From positions 1 to 64,000 of the forward strand of contig CALXOD010000007.1 in assembly GCA_944389925.1 (NCBI GenBank): a DNA stretch of 64,000 nucleotides. The letters are read 5' to 3'. Each line of letters starts with the position of its first letter. Position 1 is the first letter of the stretch. The notes under the pieces are model-generated. The model made no database searches. It was not told the DNA's origin and saw only the letters and a program-made list of their open reading frames with translations. A program made the translations under genes and the position numbers. This stretch comes from an uncultured Victivallaceae bacterium. Lineage in GTDB: Bacteria; Verrucomicrobiota; Lentisphaeria; Victivallales; Victivallaceae. Positions 37,300-44,670 of this stretch are shown piece after piece.

Positions 37300-39828
37300 A
37301 TGGGAGCTCTCCGACTGTTTATTGTGCGTTGTCTGCTGCCCGGCATGCTTGGCATGCACGGGCTCTCTGCTGCACAGACGGTGGATCCGGCCCATGTAAG
37401 ACCGGATTATCCGGCGCTGAGCCGTCACGCCCTGGCCGCTGGAGATTTCCGGGGAGCTGCCGATCTGCTGGAACGGGCCCTGGAAACAGCAGGCCCGGAA
37501 CAATGGCGGCCGATGGCTCTTGAGACTGCGGAACTGCGCCTCCGCTCCGGGGAACCGGACCGGGCGGAACGATTGCTGGCGGAGTTCGAGTTGCGCTATC
37601 CGGACCACAATTTGACTGAGCGAAAAATTCTCCGTGCCGACATTCTGCTGGCTCGGGATCAGTTCGGTCCCGCGGCTCGTCTTTATAATGAACTGACGAC
37701 CTCCGCCGGTTTGAGTAAAACCCAGATGGACAGCGTCATGACCCGGCTGATCACCGCCCGGCTCGGCGAGGAAAAATACGAGGAGGCCGCCGAAATAGGA
37801 GAACGGCTGGAAAAAATCGCAGCCACCCCGGAGACGGAATTTGCCGCACGGGTTCGGCGTATCTATGCGCTCCAAGCCGCCGGAAAATTGCAGGAAAGCG
37901 CAGCTCTTCTTGCCGACGCAGCCCCGTTCCAGAATGCCTCCCAGCAGGATGTGAAAACAAAACTGGACTTGCTCCAGCTGCTGCTTTCGCGGAAAATCAG
38001 TGATTTCAAAAAACAATATACGGCGTTCATTACCGGCCGTTCTTTTGAAAAAGCCGATTTTCTCACTCATCGTCTCAGCCGCGCCGCCGGCGAACTGTTC
38101 GCCGCAGGAGAGCAGCCGGATGAAGCGATTGCCAGCTATCAGATCGCATTTCGTACTGCCACCCGGGAAGACGACCGGCGAGGCGCCCTGCTTGAGCTGG
38201 CCAATGTACAGATGAATGCAGGACGCCAGGCGGATGCGGCGGAAACCCTTCTCAAATACCTTGCGTTTTACCCGAATGATCCGGATTCTGTCAATCTGGA
38301 AATGCAGGCGGGGCGACTTTTTGCCGCCGCCGGAAAACACCGGGAGGCGATCCGCTGCTTTGAAAAACTGACCGGCAATGAACAATTACCTTTGACCACC
38401 CGTCTGGAAAGCGCCCGGGAAGCCGCCTTGACCGCGGAACAGGGGAAACTGGATCAGGAGGCCATGCGGTTTCTTCGGTACCTCATCGACCATGCCGCCG
38501 ATGCTGCACAACGGCAGGACGGCTATTATCTGCTGGGCGAACACTATTACCGACGGCAGGAATACGGCCGGGCGGCCGAAGCCTTCGCCACTGCCGCAGA
38601 AGAACCGGCAGTGCTGCAGGAGAAAGCGGTTTTCTGGCAACTCCAGGCCCTGCTGAAAGCTGGGAATTACACTGCCGCCATGCCGGTCGGAGAAAGACTC
38701 CGCAAGGCGGAGGATCCGGAATTACGCGCAGCAGCGGAATACTTTCTTGCCGTTCTGCTCGATCGGACCGGAAAAATCGCGGAAGCAGCCGACGCTTACC
38801 TGAAATTCGCTGCGGCGCACCCGGAATCAGAATTCGCCCCCCAAGCCGTTTTCGATGCGGCACTGATTGCCGAAAAACAGAACAATCATCGGGTTGCAGC
38901 AGAACGATACGCCGACTTCGTCAGTCGTTTCCCCACTCACATTCTTGCCGCCAACGCCCTGTTTAAAGCCATGCAGGCGGCATTCGTCTCCCGCGACGAC
39001 ACGCTGATGCGGCGGACTTCGGATACGCTGACGCAAAATTACCCGGATTCGGAGTATACGATTTCCGCCCTGTTCCTGCAAGTGGACTTTCTGGCGGGAG
39101 AAAACCGCTTTCAGGCGGCATTGTCCGTACTGGATCGAATCGCCGCTCTGGCCAAAGAGCATCCGGACCGACTGGCACAATGTTATTATGATCAGGCGCG
39201 GATCAACGCCCGGCTGGACCACACGGAAAAGGCGCTCCAGCTGTTGACGCAACTTCTGGAAAAACACCTCGCCACCCCGGTGGCCGCCGACGCGGCCTTG
39301 CTGGCGGCCAACCTGTATTCTGATCATGGCGATTATCAACGTGCGGCAGAACTCTATGAACGAGCGAAAAAGCTTCGGCCGGGCGGACGGTTTGCCGATG
39401 TCTGCGAAGAACGAATCGCGGATTGTGAATTCAGCCGCGCGGCAGCCACTCACGACCGGAAGCTTTTCAAAAACGCCGCGGAACGTTATCGGAAACTGGT
39501 GGAAAAAAATGATCCCGGCTCCATCTATTCCTGTTTGTATAAGTTGGGACGCAGCCGGGAATTCGCCGGCAATGCCCGGGGGGCCCTGGCAGCCTACGGG
39601 GAATTACTCTACCGGGCGGTGGAAGCTCGCCGTCAAAACCGTTACTTCGATACGGTCTGGGTCGGCAAAGGTGTTTATGCCGCTGCCATGCTGCATTTGA
39701 AAAAGGCCTCGCCAGCGGCAGCCCGGGAAGCACTCCGGATTCTGGAAATCGCCCGGCAGCTGGATCTGCGTACCGGCGAAGATTTTGACAAAATGGCCGC
39801 GGATATTCGCGCCCGATATAAAATTTGA
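37300..39828 (+). CDS. Large periplasmic TPR-repeat protein
   Basis: An 842-residue protein with a probable signal peptide (hydrophobic core about 5-24, ending SAAQT). Nearly all the rest is tetratricopeptide repeat: units such as LAAGDFRGAADLLERALETA, AGRQADAAETLLKYLAFYP, GDYQRAAELYERAKKLRPGG and KIAEAADAYLKFAAAHPESE recur. This fits an extended solenoid. It opens a plus-strand block with ExbB, ExbD, TonB-like and zinc-ribbon genes, suggesting a periplasmic scaffold for an energised envelope machine, perhaps comparable to Tol-Pal's YbgF (inference). The ribosome site before the ATG at 37300 is poor. Confidence 0.85.
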   Translation: MGALRLFIVRCLLPGMLGMHGLSAAQTVDPAHVRPDYPALSRHALAAGDFRGAADLLERALETAGPEQWRPMALETAELRLRSGEPDRAERLLAEFELRYPDHNLTERKILRADILLARDQFGPAARLYNELTTSAGLSKTQMDSVMTRLITARLGEEKYEEAAEIGERLEKIAATPETEFAARVRRIYALQAAGKLQESAALLADAAPFQNASQQDVKTKLDLLQLLLSRKISDFKKQYTAFITGRSFEKADFLTHRLSRAAGELFAAGEQPDEAIASYQIAFRTATREDDRRGALLELANVQMNAGRQADAAETLLKYLAFYPNDPDSVNLEMQAGRLFAAAGKHREAIRCFEKLTGNEQLPLTTRLESAREAALTAEQGKLDQEAMRFLRYLIDHAADAAQRQDGYYLLGEHYYRRQEYGRAAEAFATAAEEPAVLQEKAVFWQLQALLKAGNYTAAMPVGERLRKAEDPELRAAAEYFLAVLLDRTGKIAEAADAYLKFAAAHPESEFAPQAVFDAALIAEKQNNHRVAAERYADFVSRFPTHILAANALFKAMQAAFVSRDDTLMRRTSDTLTQNYPDSEYTISALFLQVDFLAGENRFQAALSVLDRIAALAKEHPDRLAQCYYDQARINARLDHTEKALQLLTQLLEKHLATPVAADAALLAANLYSDHGDYQRAAELYERAKKLRPGGRFADVCEERIADCEFSRAAATHDRKLFKNAAERYRKLVEKNDPGSIYSCLYKLGRSREFAGNARGALAAYGELLYRAVEARRQNRYFDTVWVGKGVYAAAMLHLKKASPAAAREALRILEIARQLDLRTGEDFDKMAADIRARYKI

Positions 39829-39884
39829 CAATCGACCGCCGTGGCTATCCCGGCGGCACAGAGCGGATCGAAAGGAAATCTGCC

Positions 39885-40544
39885 ATGCTTTTTTATGACC
39901 TGATGACGGACGGAGGTCCGGTAATGTGGCTGATTCTGGTATGCAGCCTGATCGCAGTATTCGTATTTCTGGCGAAAACCTTCCAGTTCCATCGCGAGGA
40001 AATCAACGTGCGGGAACTGGTCAAAGGACTGGTCAATGTTCTCAAACGAGACGGCTATGTGGCAGCAATCAGCCTCTGTGACACCACCCCCGGACCGGTG
40101 GCCCGGGTACTGGGGGCAGCCATTCTCGCCTGGGAACGGGGGGATGAGGATATCCGGCAGGCGGTTGATGACGCATGTCTGGAGGAACTGCCGAAATTGG
40201 AACGCCATATCGGCGCACTCGGCACCATCGGTTTCATCGCCCCGTTGCTGGGACTGCTGGGAACGGTGCTGGGCATGATGCAGACGTTTCAAACCATCCA
40301 CGATACCAGTAGCGTGTATCTCTCTGCGGCACAGCTTTCAGGATCCATTAATATGGCCCTGATCACGACGGCGGCAGGACTGGCGGTGGCAATTCCCAGT
40401 TATGTGGCCTATAACTATCTGGTGTCCCGAGTCAATTCGATTACGCTGGACATGGAAAAAGCGGCCTCGGAAATCATTTCCTTTTTCGAACGCCGCCGGA
40501 AACAGCAGGAACAGGATCTCGACGAAGATGATATCATCGAATAA
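39885..40544 (+). CDS. exbB: ExbB/TolQ-family proton channel
   Basis: A 219-residue inner-membrane protein of the MotA/TolQ/ExbB family. Three helices are visible: about 15-33 (WLILVCSLIAVFVFLAKTF), then IGALGTIGFIAPLLGLLGTVLGMM with the conserved Gly-rich helix-turn, then MALITTAAGLAVAIPSYVAYNYL. The cytoplasmic C-terminus is acidic (DLDEDDIIE). With ExbD it forms a proton-driven motor. I start at the ATG at 39885, with AAAGGA about 9 bases upstream. It overlaps exbD by 17 bases. Confidence 0.93.
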   Translation: MLFYDLMTDGGPVMWLILVCSLIAVFVFLAKTFQFHREEINVRELVKGLVNVLKRDGYVAAISLCDTTPGPVARVLGAAILAWERGDEDIRQAVDDACLEELPKLERHIGALGTIGFIAPLLGLLGTVLGMMQTFQTIHDTSSVYLSAAQLSGSINMALITTAAGLAVAIPSYVAYNYLVSRVNSITLDMEKAASEIISFFERRRKQQEQDLDEDDIIE

Positions 40545-41007
40545 CAGCCAGCGACGCATCGGTGCCCGCCGTTACCGGACCCGCCTGCAACCGCTGTCGG
40601 GACGTCCCGATCTGACACCGCTGGTGGACGTAATGTTTCTGGCGCTGATCTTTTTCATGATCTCCAGTTCTTTCGTCCAGGTTTCCGGGATCCGGGTGGA
40701 TTTACCGCAGGCGAACGCTTCCACGGTCGCGGATATCGAAAAGTTCATCATTTCCATTGCCTGGTCGGAAAAAGAAAGTCTGGTCTACTTCAACGATCAG
40801 CAGGTTTCCTGGGAGAACCTCAAGGAAAAACTCGCCGAAGTCAGCGGCATGTCCAAAACCGCCACGGTCGTAATCCGTGCCGACAGCCGGGTTCCGTTTG
40901 AAACCGTGGCCCGCGTCATGACGCTGGCAGAACGGGCCGGGCTGGCCTCCTTCATCGCCGTCATGCCTCAAAAACTGAAGCCGGATGCGGTATTCAGTCA
41001 ACCCTGA
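40528..41007 (+). CDS. exbD: ExbD/TolR-family protein
   Basis: A 159-residue protein with a basic N-terminal arm of about 25 residues, then the single transmembrane helix with the functional Asp in LTPLVDVMFLALIFFMISSSF, and a periplasmic domain with VRADSRVPFETVARVMTLAERAG-like features of ExbD/TolR. The Asp is the proton-carrying residue of the family. The ATG at 40528 lies inside the exbB end; no strong ribosome site is seen, so re-initiation after exbB is likely. Confidence 0.92.
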   Translation: MISSNNSQRRIGARRYRTRLQPLSGRPDLTPLVDVMFLALIFFMISSSFVQVSGIRVDLPQANASTVADIEKFIISIAWSEKESLVYFNDQQVSWENLKEKLAEVSGMSKTATVVIRADSRVPFETVARVMTLAERAGLASFIAVMPQKLKPDAVFSQP

Positions 41008-41023
41008 TCTGGAGTCTGCACTC

Positions 41024-41767
41024 ATGTCGGAATCCCCGGAAACATCCCATGTGCCGGCCAGACATCCTTATCGTCTGATCGTGCTGGAGGCGATCCTGGC
41101 AACCCTGCTGGGACACGCCTTGCTGTTGTTTCTGTTCGTGCCAGCGCCTCCGGTACCCGCAGGGACTCCGCCCCGAACCGCCGGTATAGCGTTATTCAAC
41201 CTGAACAACGCGTCTCCGGAAGGCGTGGCGCGCATGGAAAACTGGATGGCCATCCACGATCCTTCCCATATTGCCCGCAGTGACACGGTCGCGTCTCCCA
41301 CCGCCCGGTTGCCGCAGCCGCTCCGGAATCTGCCCGCAGACCGTCCGAGACCGGAACCCGGGGTATCTTTGCCGCCGCATTCCCCGACTCCGCCGGAACA
41401 CTTGCTTGCGTCGCCGGCACCGGGAATCCCGCTTTATCCGGAAGCCGTATTTGCCCTTAAAATTCCCCAAACAGCGGCACAGCTGCCGCCACAGGTCTTG
41501 CAGGACGGGCGTCCGATCTCCCTGGATTTGCCTCCGGAAGCGCTGGAACTGAGCCGCTCCATTCATGCCACCTGTACTCGGCTGTTGCTTCGTAGAGAAA
41601 CCAGAGATGGCCAGATCCGGTTCACCATCCTGCAAACCGGCGGCAGCGCCAAGCTGGATCTGCTGGCAGCCCGGCTTCTGATAGGGGATGCCACGCGACT
41701 GAAAATCGAGACCGAACCGGTGGAATTTCAAATTCTCTGGAATCCGGCGGCAGGAGAACAGCTATGA
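41024..41767 (+). CDS. TonB/TolA-like anchored protein
   Basis: A 247-residue protein with a cytoplasmic N-terminus, one transmembrane helix (about 23-41, LEAILATLLGHALLLFLF), a long Pro-rich periplasmic stretch (about 42-150) and a compact C-terminal domain (RETRDGQIRFTILQTGGSAKLDLLAARLL). This is the layout of TonB and TolA, and its position behind exbBD supports it. The C-terminal domain does not show the usual TonB YP motif, so its partner is likely not a standard TonB-dependent receptor. GGAG lies 9 bases before the ATG. Confidence 0.7.
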   Translation: MSESPETSHVPARHPYRLIVLEAILATLLGHALLLFLFVPAPPVPAGTPPRTAGIALFNLNNASPEGVARMENWMAIHDPSHIARSDTVASPTARLPQPLRNLPADRPRPEPGVSLPPHSPTPPEHLLASPAPGIPLYPEAVFALKIPQTAAQLPPQVLQDGRPISLDLPPEALELSRSIHATCTRLLLRRETRDGQIRFTILQTGGSAKLDLLAARLLIGDATRLKIETEPVEFQILWNPAAGEQL

Positions 41768-42021
41768 TCGCCATCAGTTATGCCCATGCAATATTCGTTT
41801 ATATGACCTTGTGGCTGGCCTTGCTGCTGGTACTGTGGTGCCGGTCGCTGTTGCGGCGGAAGCGTTTTCAATGGCAGTTGACCAACAGCCGCCTCTTTGA
41901 CTGTGACAACTGCCATTATGCCTTCTTAACCAAGGAAGAGGTCAATCTGACCCGCTGCCCTCGCTGCAATGCCATCTGTATCCGGCGGAAAAAACGGCGC
42001 GGAGCGCCGTTCCGTCCCTGA
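41764..42021 (+). CDS. Small membrane zinc-ribbon protein
   Basis: An 85-residue protein: a transmembrane helix at about 8-27 (AIFVYMTLWLALLLVLWC), a basic linker, then Cys pairs CDNC and CPRC about 20 residues apart that would bind zinc, and a strongly basic tail. It starts by ATGA overlap with the TonB-like gene, so it belongs to the same unit. No named family recognised. The DNA that encodes its last residues also contains the terminator of the prepilin gene on the other strand. Confidence 0.8.
   Translation: MIAISYAHAIFVYMTLWLALLLVLWCRSLLRRKRFQWQLTNSRLFDCDNCHYAFLTKEEVNLTRCPRCNAICIRRKKRRGAPFRP
41989..42011 (-). terminator. Intrinsic terminator of the prepilin gene, inside the zinc-ribbon gene
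   Basis: AACGGCGC (41993-42000) pairs with GCGCCGTT (42004-42011). On the minus strand the stem is followed by TTTTTT, 17 bases after the prepilin stop. It overlaps the coding end of the zinc-ribbon gene. Confidence 0.8.
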
Positions 42022-42027
42022 AAACCG

Positions 42028-42717
42028 TTATTTATCCAGCGTAAAATAGTAATCCTGCGGGGTCAACACACCATCCACAGTTGCGGTGGAACTGATATAG
42101 GTAATCGGTGCAACGTGGCCGTCATAAAAGGCGGCGTTGACACTGTTGCGATTCCCGTGGCGAGTCCAGCGTACATTGCTGTTGGGCGAACCGTCCCAAG
42201 AGGTGCTCAGCGCCCCGAGCTCGTAATACATACCGTCCAGGGAGGAAATTTTCTGTCCGGCATTGCGTACCCGACTCAACTTGGTCAGTTGATTCCAGGC
42301 TCCGGATCCGGAGATATAACCGGAAGAGCGATTGTGCGCATAGCCACCGTAACTGGCAATCTCATGCTTGACTTCATACTGAAAAGTCTGGTTGTCCTCT
42401 CCAACTGCAGATGGACACATCGGCACCGCATTTTTCAAATATACCGGAAAGCGCCGGGTGAAAAGCGGCGTCGCATAAGGAGCCAATCCAATATGCCAGT
42501 TGAATTTGGCAGGCGCGTTGTAGCAAGCAGCCAACCATTCGTTGTAATCGACAGTATACAGCTGTTCCGCAGTAGCGATCTGCTTGAGAATACTGGCACA
42601 CGAACTGCGCCGGGCCTGCTCCCGGGCCTGATTCAGAGCCGGAAGCAGCATCGCCGCCAGAATCGCGATGATTGCAATGACCACCAGCAATTCAATCAGG
42701 GTAAATTTTCTGTTCAT
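42028..42717 (-). CDS. Prepilin-type (type II pseudopilin) protein with H-X9-DG motif
   Basis: A 229-residue protein with a very short leader (MNRKF), the cleavage and methylation site [20 protein letters not shown] with Glu at mature position 5, and a hydrophobic N-terminal helix. The globular part includes several Cys and ends with [17 protein letters not shown], the H-X9-DG signature of pseudopilins widespread in Planctomycetes and Lentisphaerae. These genomes carry many copies; roles are mostly unknown. It has its own strong promoter and terminator and is monocistronic. The ATG at 42717 has a purine-rich stretch upstream. Confidence 0.93.
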   Translation of the reverse strand: MNRKFTLIELLVVIAIIAILAAMLLPALNQAREQARRSSCASILKQIATAEQLYTVDYNEWLAACYNAPAKFNWHIGLAPYATPLFTRRFPVYLKNAVPMCPSAVGEDNQTFQYEVKHEIASYGGYAHNRSSGYISGSGAWNQLTKLSRVRNAGQKISSLDGMYYELGALSTSWDGSPNSNVRWTRHGNRNSVNAAFYDGHVAPITYISSTATVDGVLTPQDYYFTLDK

Positions 42718-42790
42718 AATGGCTCCTTCTTTTTTTTTACGTTAAAAAAATAACTGCTTTCCTGGAAACCATAATCCCCTTCTCCTTATA

Positions 42791-42819
42791 GTTATAACCA
42801 AAAATAGAAAATTTGTCAA
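42791..42819 (-). promoter_or_regulatory. Strong promoter of the prepilin gene
   Basis: On the minus strand a perfect TTGACA (42819..42814), a 17-base AT-rich spacer and TATAAC (42796..42791). This is the closest match to consensus in the window and predicts high expression. Confidence 0.88.
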
Positions 42820-42830
42820 GGATATTTTCC

Positions 42831-42847
42831 GGAAAAATCATTTTTCC
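42831..42847. promoter_or_regulatory. Perfect 17-bp inverted repeat between divergent promoters
   Basis: GGAAAAATCATTTTTCC is a perfect dyad. It lies 11 bases upstream of the prepilin -35 box and 9 bases upstream of the symporter -35 box, a good place for an operator that controls both genes. Confidence 0.5.
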
Positions 42848-42856
42848 AGATCCTGC

Positions 42857-42884
42857 TTGACAATCCCGGAAACAACATTATTTT
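42857..42884 (+). promoter_or_regulatory. Promoter of the SSS symporter gene
   Basis: A perfect TTGACA (42857-42862), a 16-base spacer and TATTTT (42879-42884), 51 bases before the ATG. Confidence 0.7.
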
Positions 42885-42935
42885 TTCATTCAGAACACTT
42901 GTTTTTCAGTCAATGCATTGAATACGGGATACATC

Positions 42936-44534
42936 ATGTTGATCTGGACATTGGCATCGTTTTTCGGCTTCACGGCAGCAGTCGGTTTTCTCACGTGGTA
43001 TTACACCCGAAAATCTGATCATGACAGCAAAGACGGCTTTTTCCTGGCAGGCCGATCCCTGAGTTTCCCGCTGATTGCCGGCTCCCTTCTGCTTACCAAC
43101 CTTTCCACGGAACAGATGGTAGGATTGAACGGCGGTGCCTTCACCGACGGTCTGTGTGTCATGGCCTGGGAAGTGGTCGCCGTGGTCGGCCTGGTGCTGA
43201 TGGCCTTGTTCTTCCTGCCCCGCTTCCTGAAAAGCGGTGTCACCACCGTCCCGCAATATCTGGCCATCCGCTTCGACCGGCGGACTGAACTGATCACCAA
43301 TATCATCTTCCTTGTCGCCTATGCGGTCATCCTGCTGCCGATCATTCTCTATACCGGAGCGACCGGCATGATGGGAGTGCTGGACCTCGGTGCACTTCTG
43401 GGAATTGAGTCCGAAACGACAGCCTTGTGGTTGATTGTCTTCGGCGTGGGGTTGATCGGTGCACTGTATGCACTCTGGGGCGGGTTGAAATCCGTAGCCT
43501 TTTCCGATATGCTCAATGGAATCGGTCTGCTGACCGGCGGCTTTCTCATCACCTATTTCGGACTGTCGGCACTGGGGGACGGCAGCCTGGCTGAAGGTAT
43601 CTCCCGATTGCGGCAGGCGCCGGAAGGTACCTTCAACTCGGTGGGGGGACCCGACAGCTCGGTGCCATTCAGCACTCTGTTCACCGGCGTCCTGCTGCTC
43701 AATGTCTTCTACTGGTGCACCAACCAGCAGATCATCCAGCGCACCCTCGGTGCGAAATCTCTGGCGGAAGGTCAGAAAGGCGTCCTCCTTACCGGTGCCT
43801 TGAAACTCTTCGGTCCGTTCTACCTGGTACTTCCGGGAATCATCGCCGCCGTCATGTTTGCCGGTGAAAACCTGAAATCCGACCTTGCCTACGGTGCGTT
43901 GGTCAACCGGGTGCTGCCGGGACCGCTGGCGGGATTCTTCGCCGCGGCGCTTCTGGGAGCGATTCTGTCGAGCTTCAATTCGGCGTTAAACAGCACCTGC
44001 ACTCTGTTCAGCCTCGGGATTTACAAACCCCTGATTCATCCGGAAGCAGACGATGCCCGGGTGGTGCGTTCCGGTCGCTGGTTCGGCTGGATCATCACTC
44101 TGATCGCCATGATTACCGCGCCACTGCTGGCGGAAACGGGAGGGATTTTCTCTTACTTGCAGAAGATGAACGGCATTTACTTTATTCCGATCCTGGCAGT
44201 GGTGGCGGCAGGGATGCTTTTCCACCGGGTGCCTGCCGCCGCGGCCAAAACCGCGCTGGTGGGCGGCGTTGTAATCATTGCGCTGTGTTATTTCGTGCCA
44301 CCGTTCAATGGGCTGCTTTCGCTCATGCGCGAATACCATTTTCTTGGTCTGGTCTTTGTCGCATTGATGGCCATGATGTATGTATGGGGACAGGTCCGCG
44401 GCCTGGAAACTCCTTTTGTGCAACCGGATGCCCGGGTGATTGAAATGACCCCCTACCGTTATCTCTGGCCGGTTTCCCTGGCACTGTTGGTCGTGGTGGT
44501 GGCCATTTATATTTTCTTTGCCGATTTCAGTTGA
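42936..44534 (+). CDS. Sodium:solute symporter (SSS family)
   Basis: A 532-residue inner-membrane transporter of the SSS/SGLT family with about 13-14 helices. The N-terminal FFLAGRSLSFPLIAGSLLLTNLS and the GAILSSFNSALNSTCTLFSLGIY block (with the sodium-site Ser/Asn residues) are diagnostic. LYALWGGLKSVAFSDMLNG is another family block. Members related to sugar carriers (SGLT) are common in glycan degraders; the substrate is unknown. I start at the ATG at 42936. A heparinase-like gene follows after 136 bases. Confidence 0.92.
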   Translation: MLIWTLASFFGFTAAVGFLTWYYTRKSDHDSKDGFFLAGRSLSFPLIAGSLLLTNLSTEQMVGLNGGAFTDGLCVMAWEVVAVVGLVLMALFFLPRFLKSGVTTVPQYLAIRFDRRTELITNIIFLVAYAVILLPIILYTGATGMMGVLDLGALLGIESETTALWLIVFGVGLIGALYALWGGLKSVAFSDMLNGIGLLTGGFLITYFGLSALGDGSLAEGISRLRQAPEGTFNSVGGPDSSVPFSTLFTGVLLLNVFYWCTNQQIIQRTLGAKSLAEGQKGVLLTGALKLFGPFYLVLPGIIAAVMFAGENLKSDLAYGALVNRVLPGPLAGFFAAALLGAILSSFNSALNSTCTLFSLGIYKPLIHPEADDARVVRSGRWFGWIITLIAMITAPLLAETGGIFSYLQKMNGIYFIPILAVVAAGMLFHRVPAAAAKTALVGGVVIIALCYFVPPFNGLLSLMREYHFLGLVFVALMAMMYVWGQVRGLETPFVQPDARVIEMTPYRYLWPVSLALLVVVVAIYIFFADFS

Positions 44535-44594
44535 CCGGGCGGGATCTTTCGGAAACAGATGGCGTGGGCAATGTATTTTTTCGGGCTCCGTCGC

Positions 44595-44623
44595 TGGCAA
44601 AGCGGCGGAGCTCATGCTATTGT
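44595..44623 (+). promoter_or_regulatory. Possible promoter of the heparinase-like gene and murD
   Basis: TGGCAA (44595-44600), a 17-base spacer and TATTGT (44618-44623). An imperfect GCTCCG/CGGAGC hairpin (44585-44611) overlaps the -35 box. Confidence 0.35.
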
Positions 44624-44670
44624 AGGTGGCAACATTCATTTCCACCATTCAATATCATCAGAGAAAAAAC

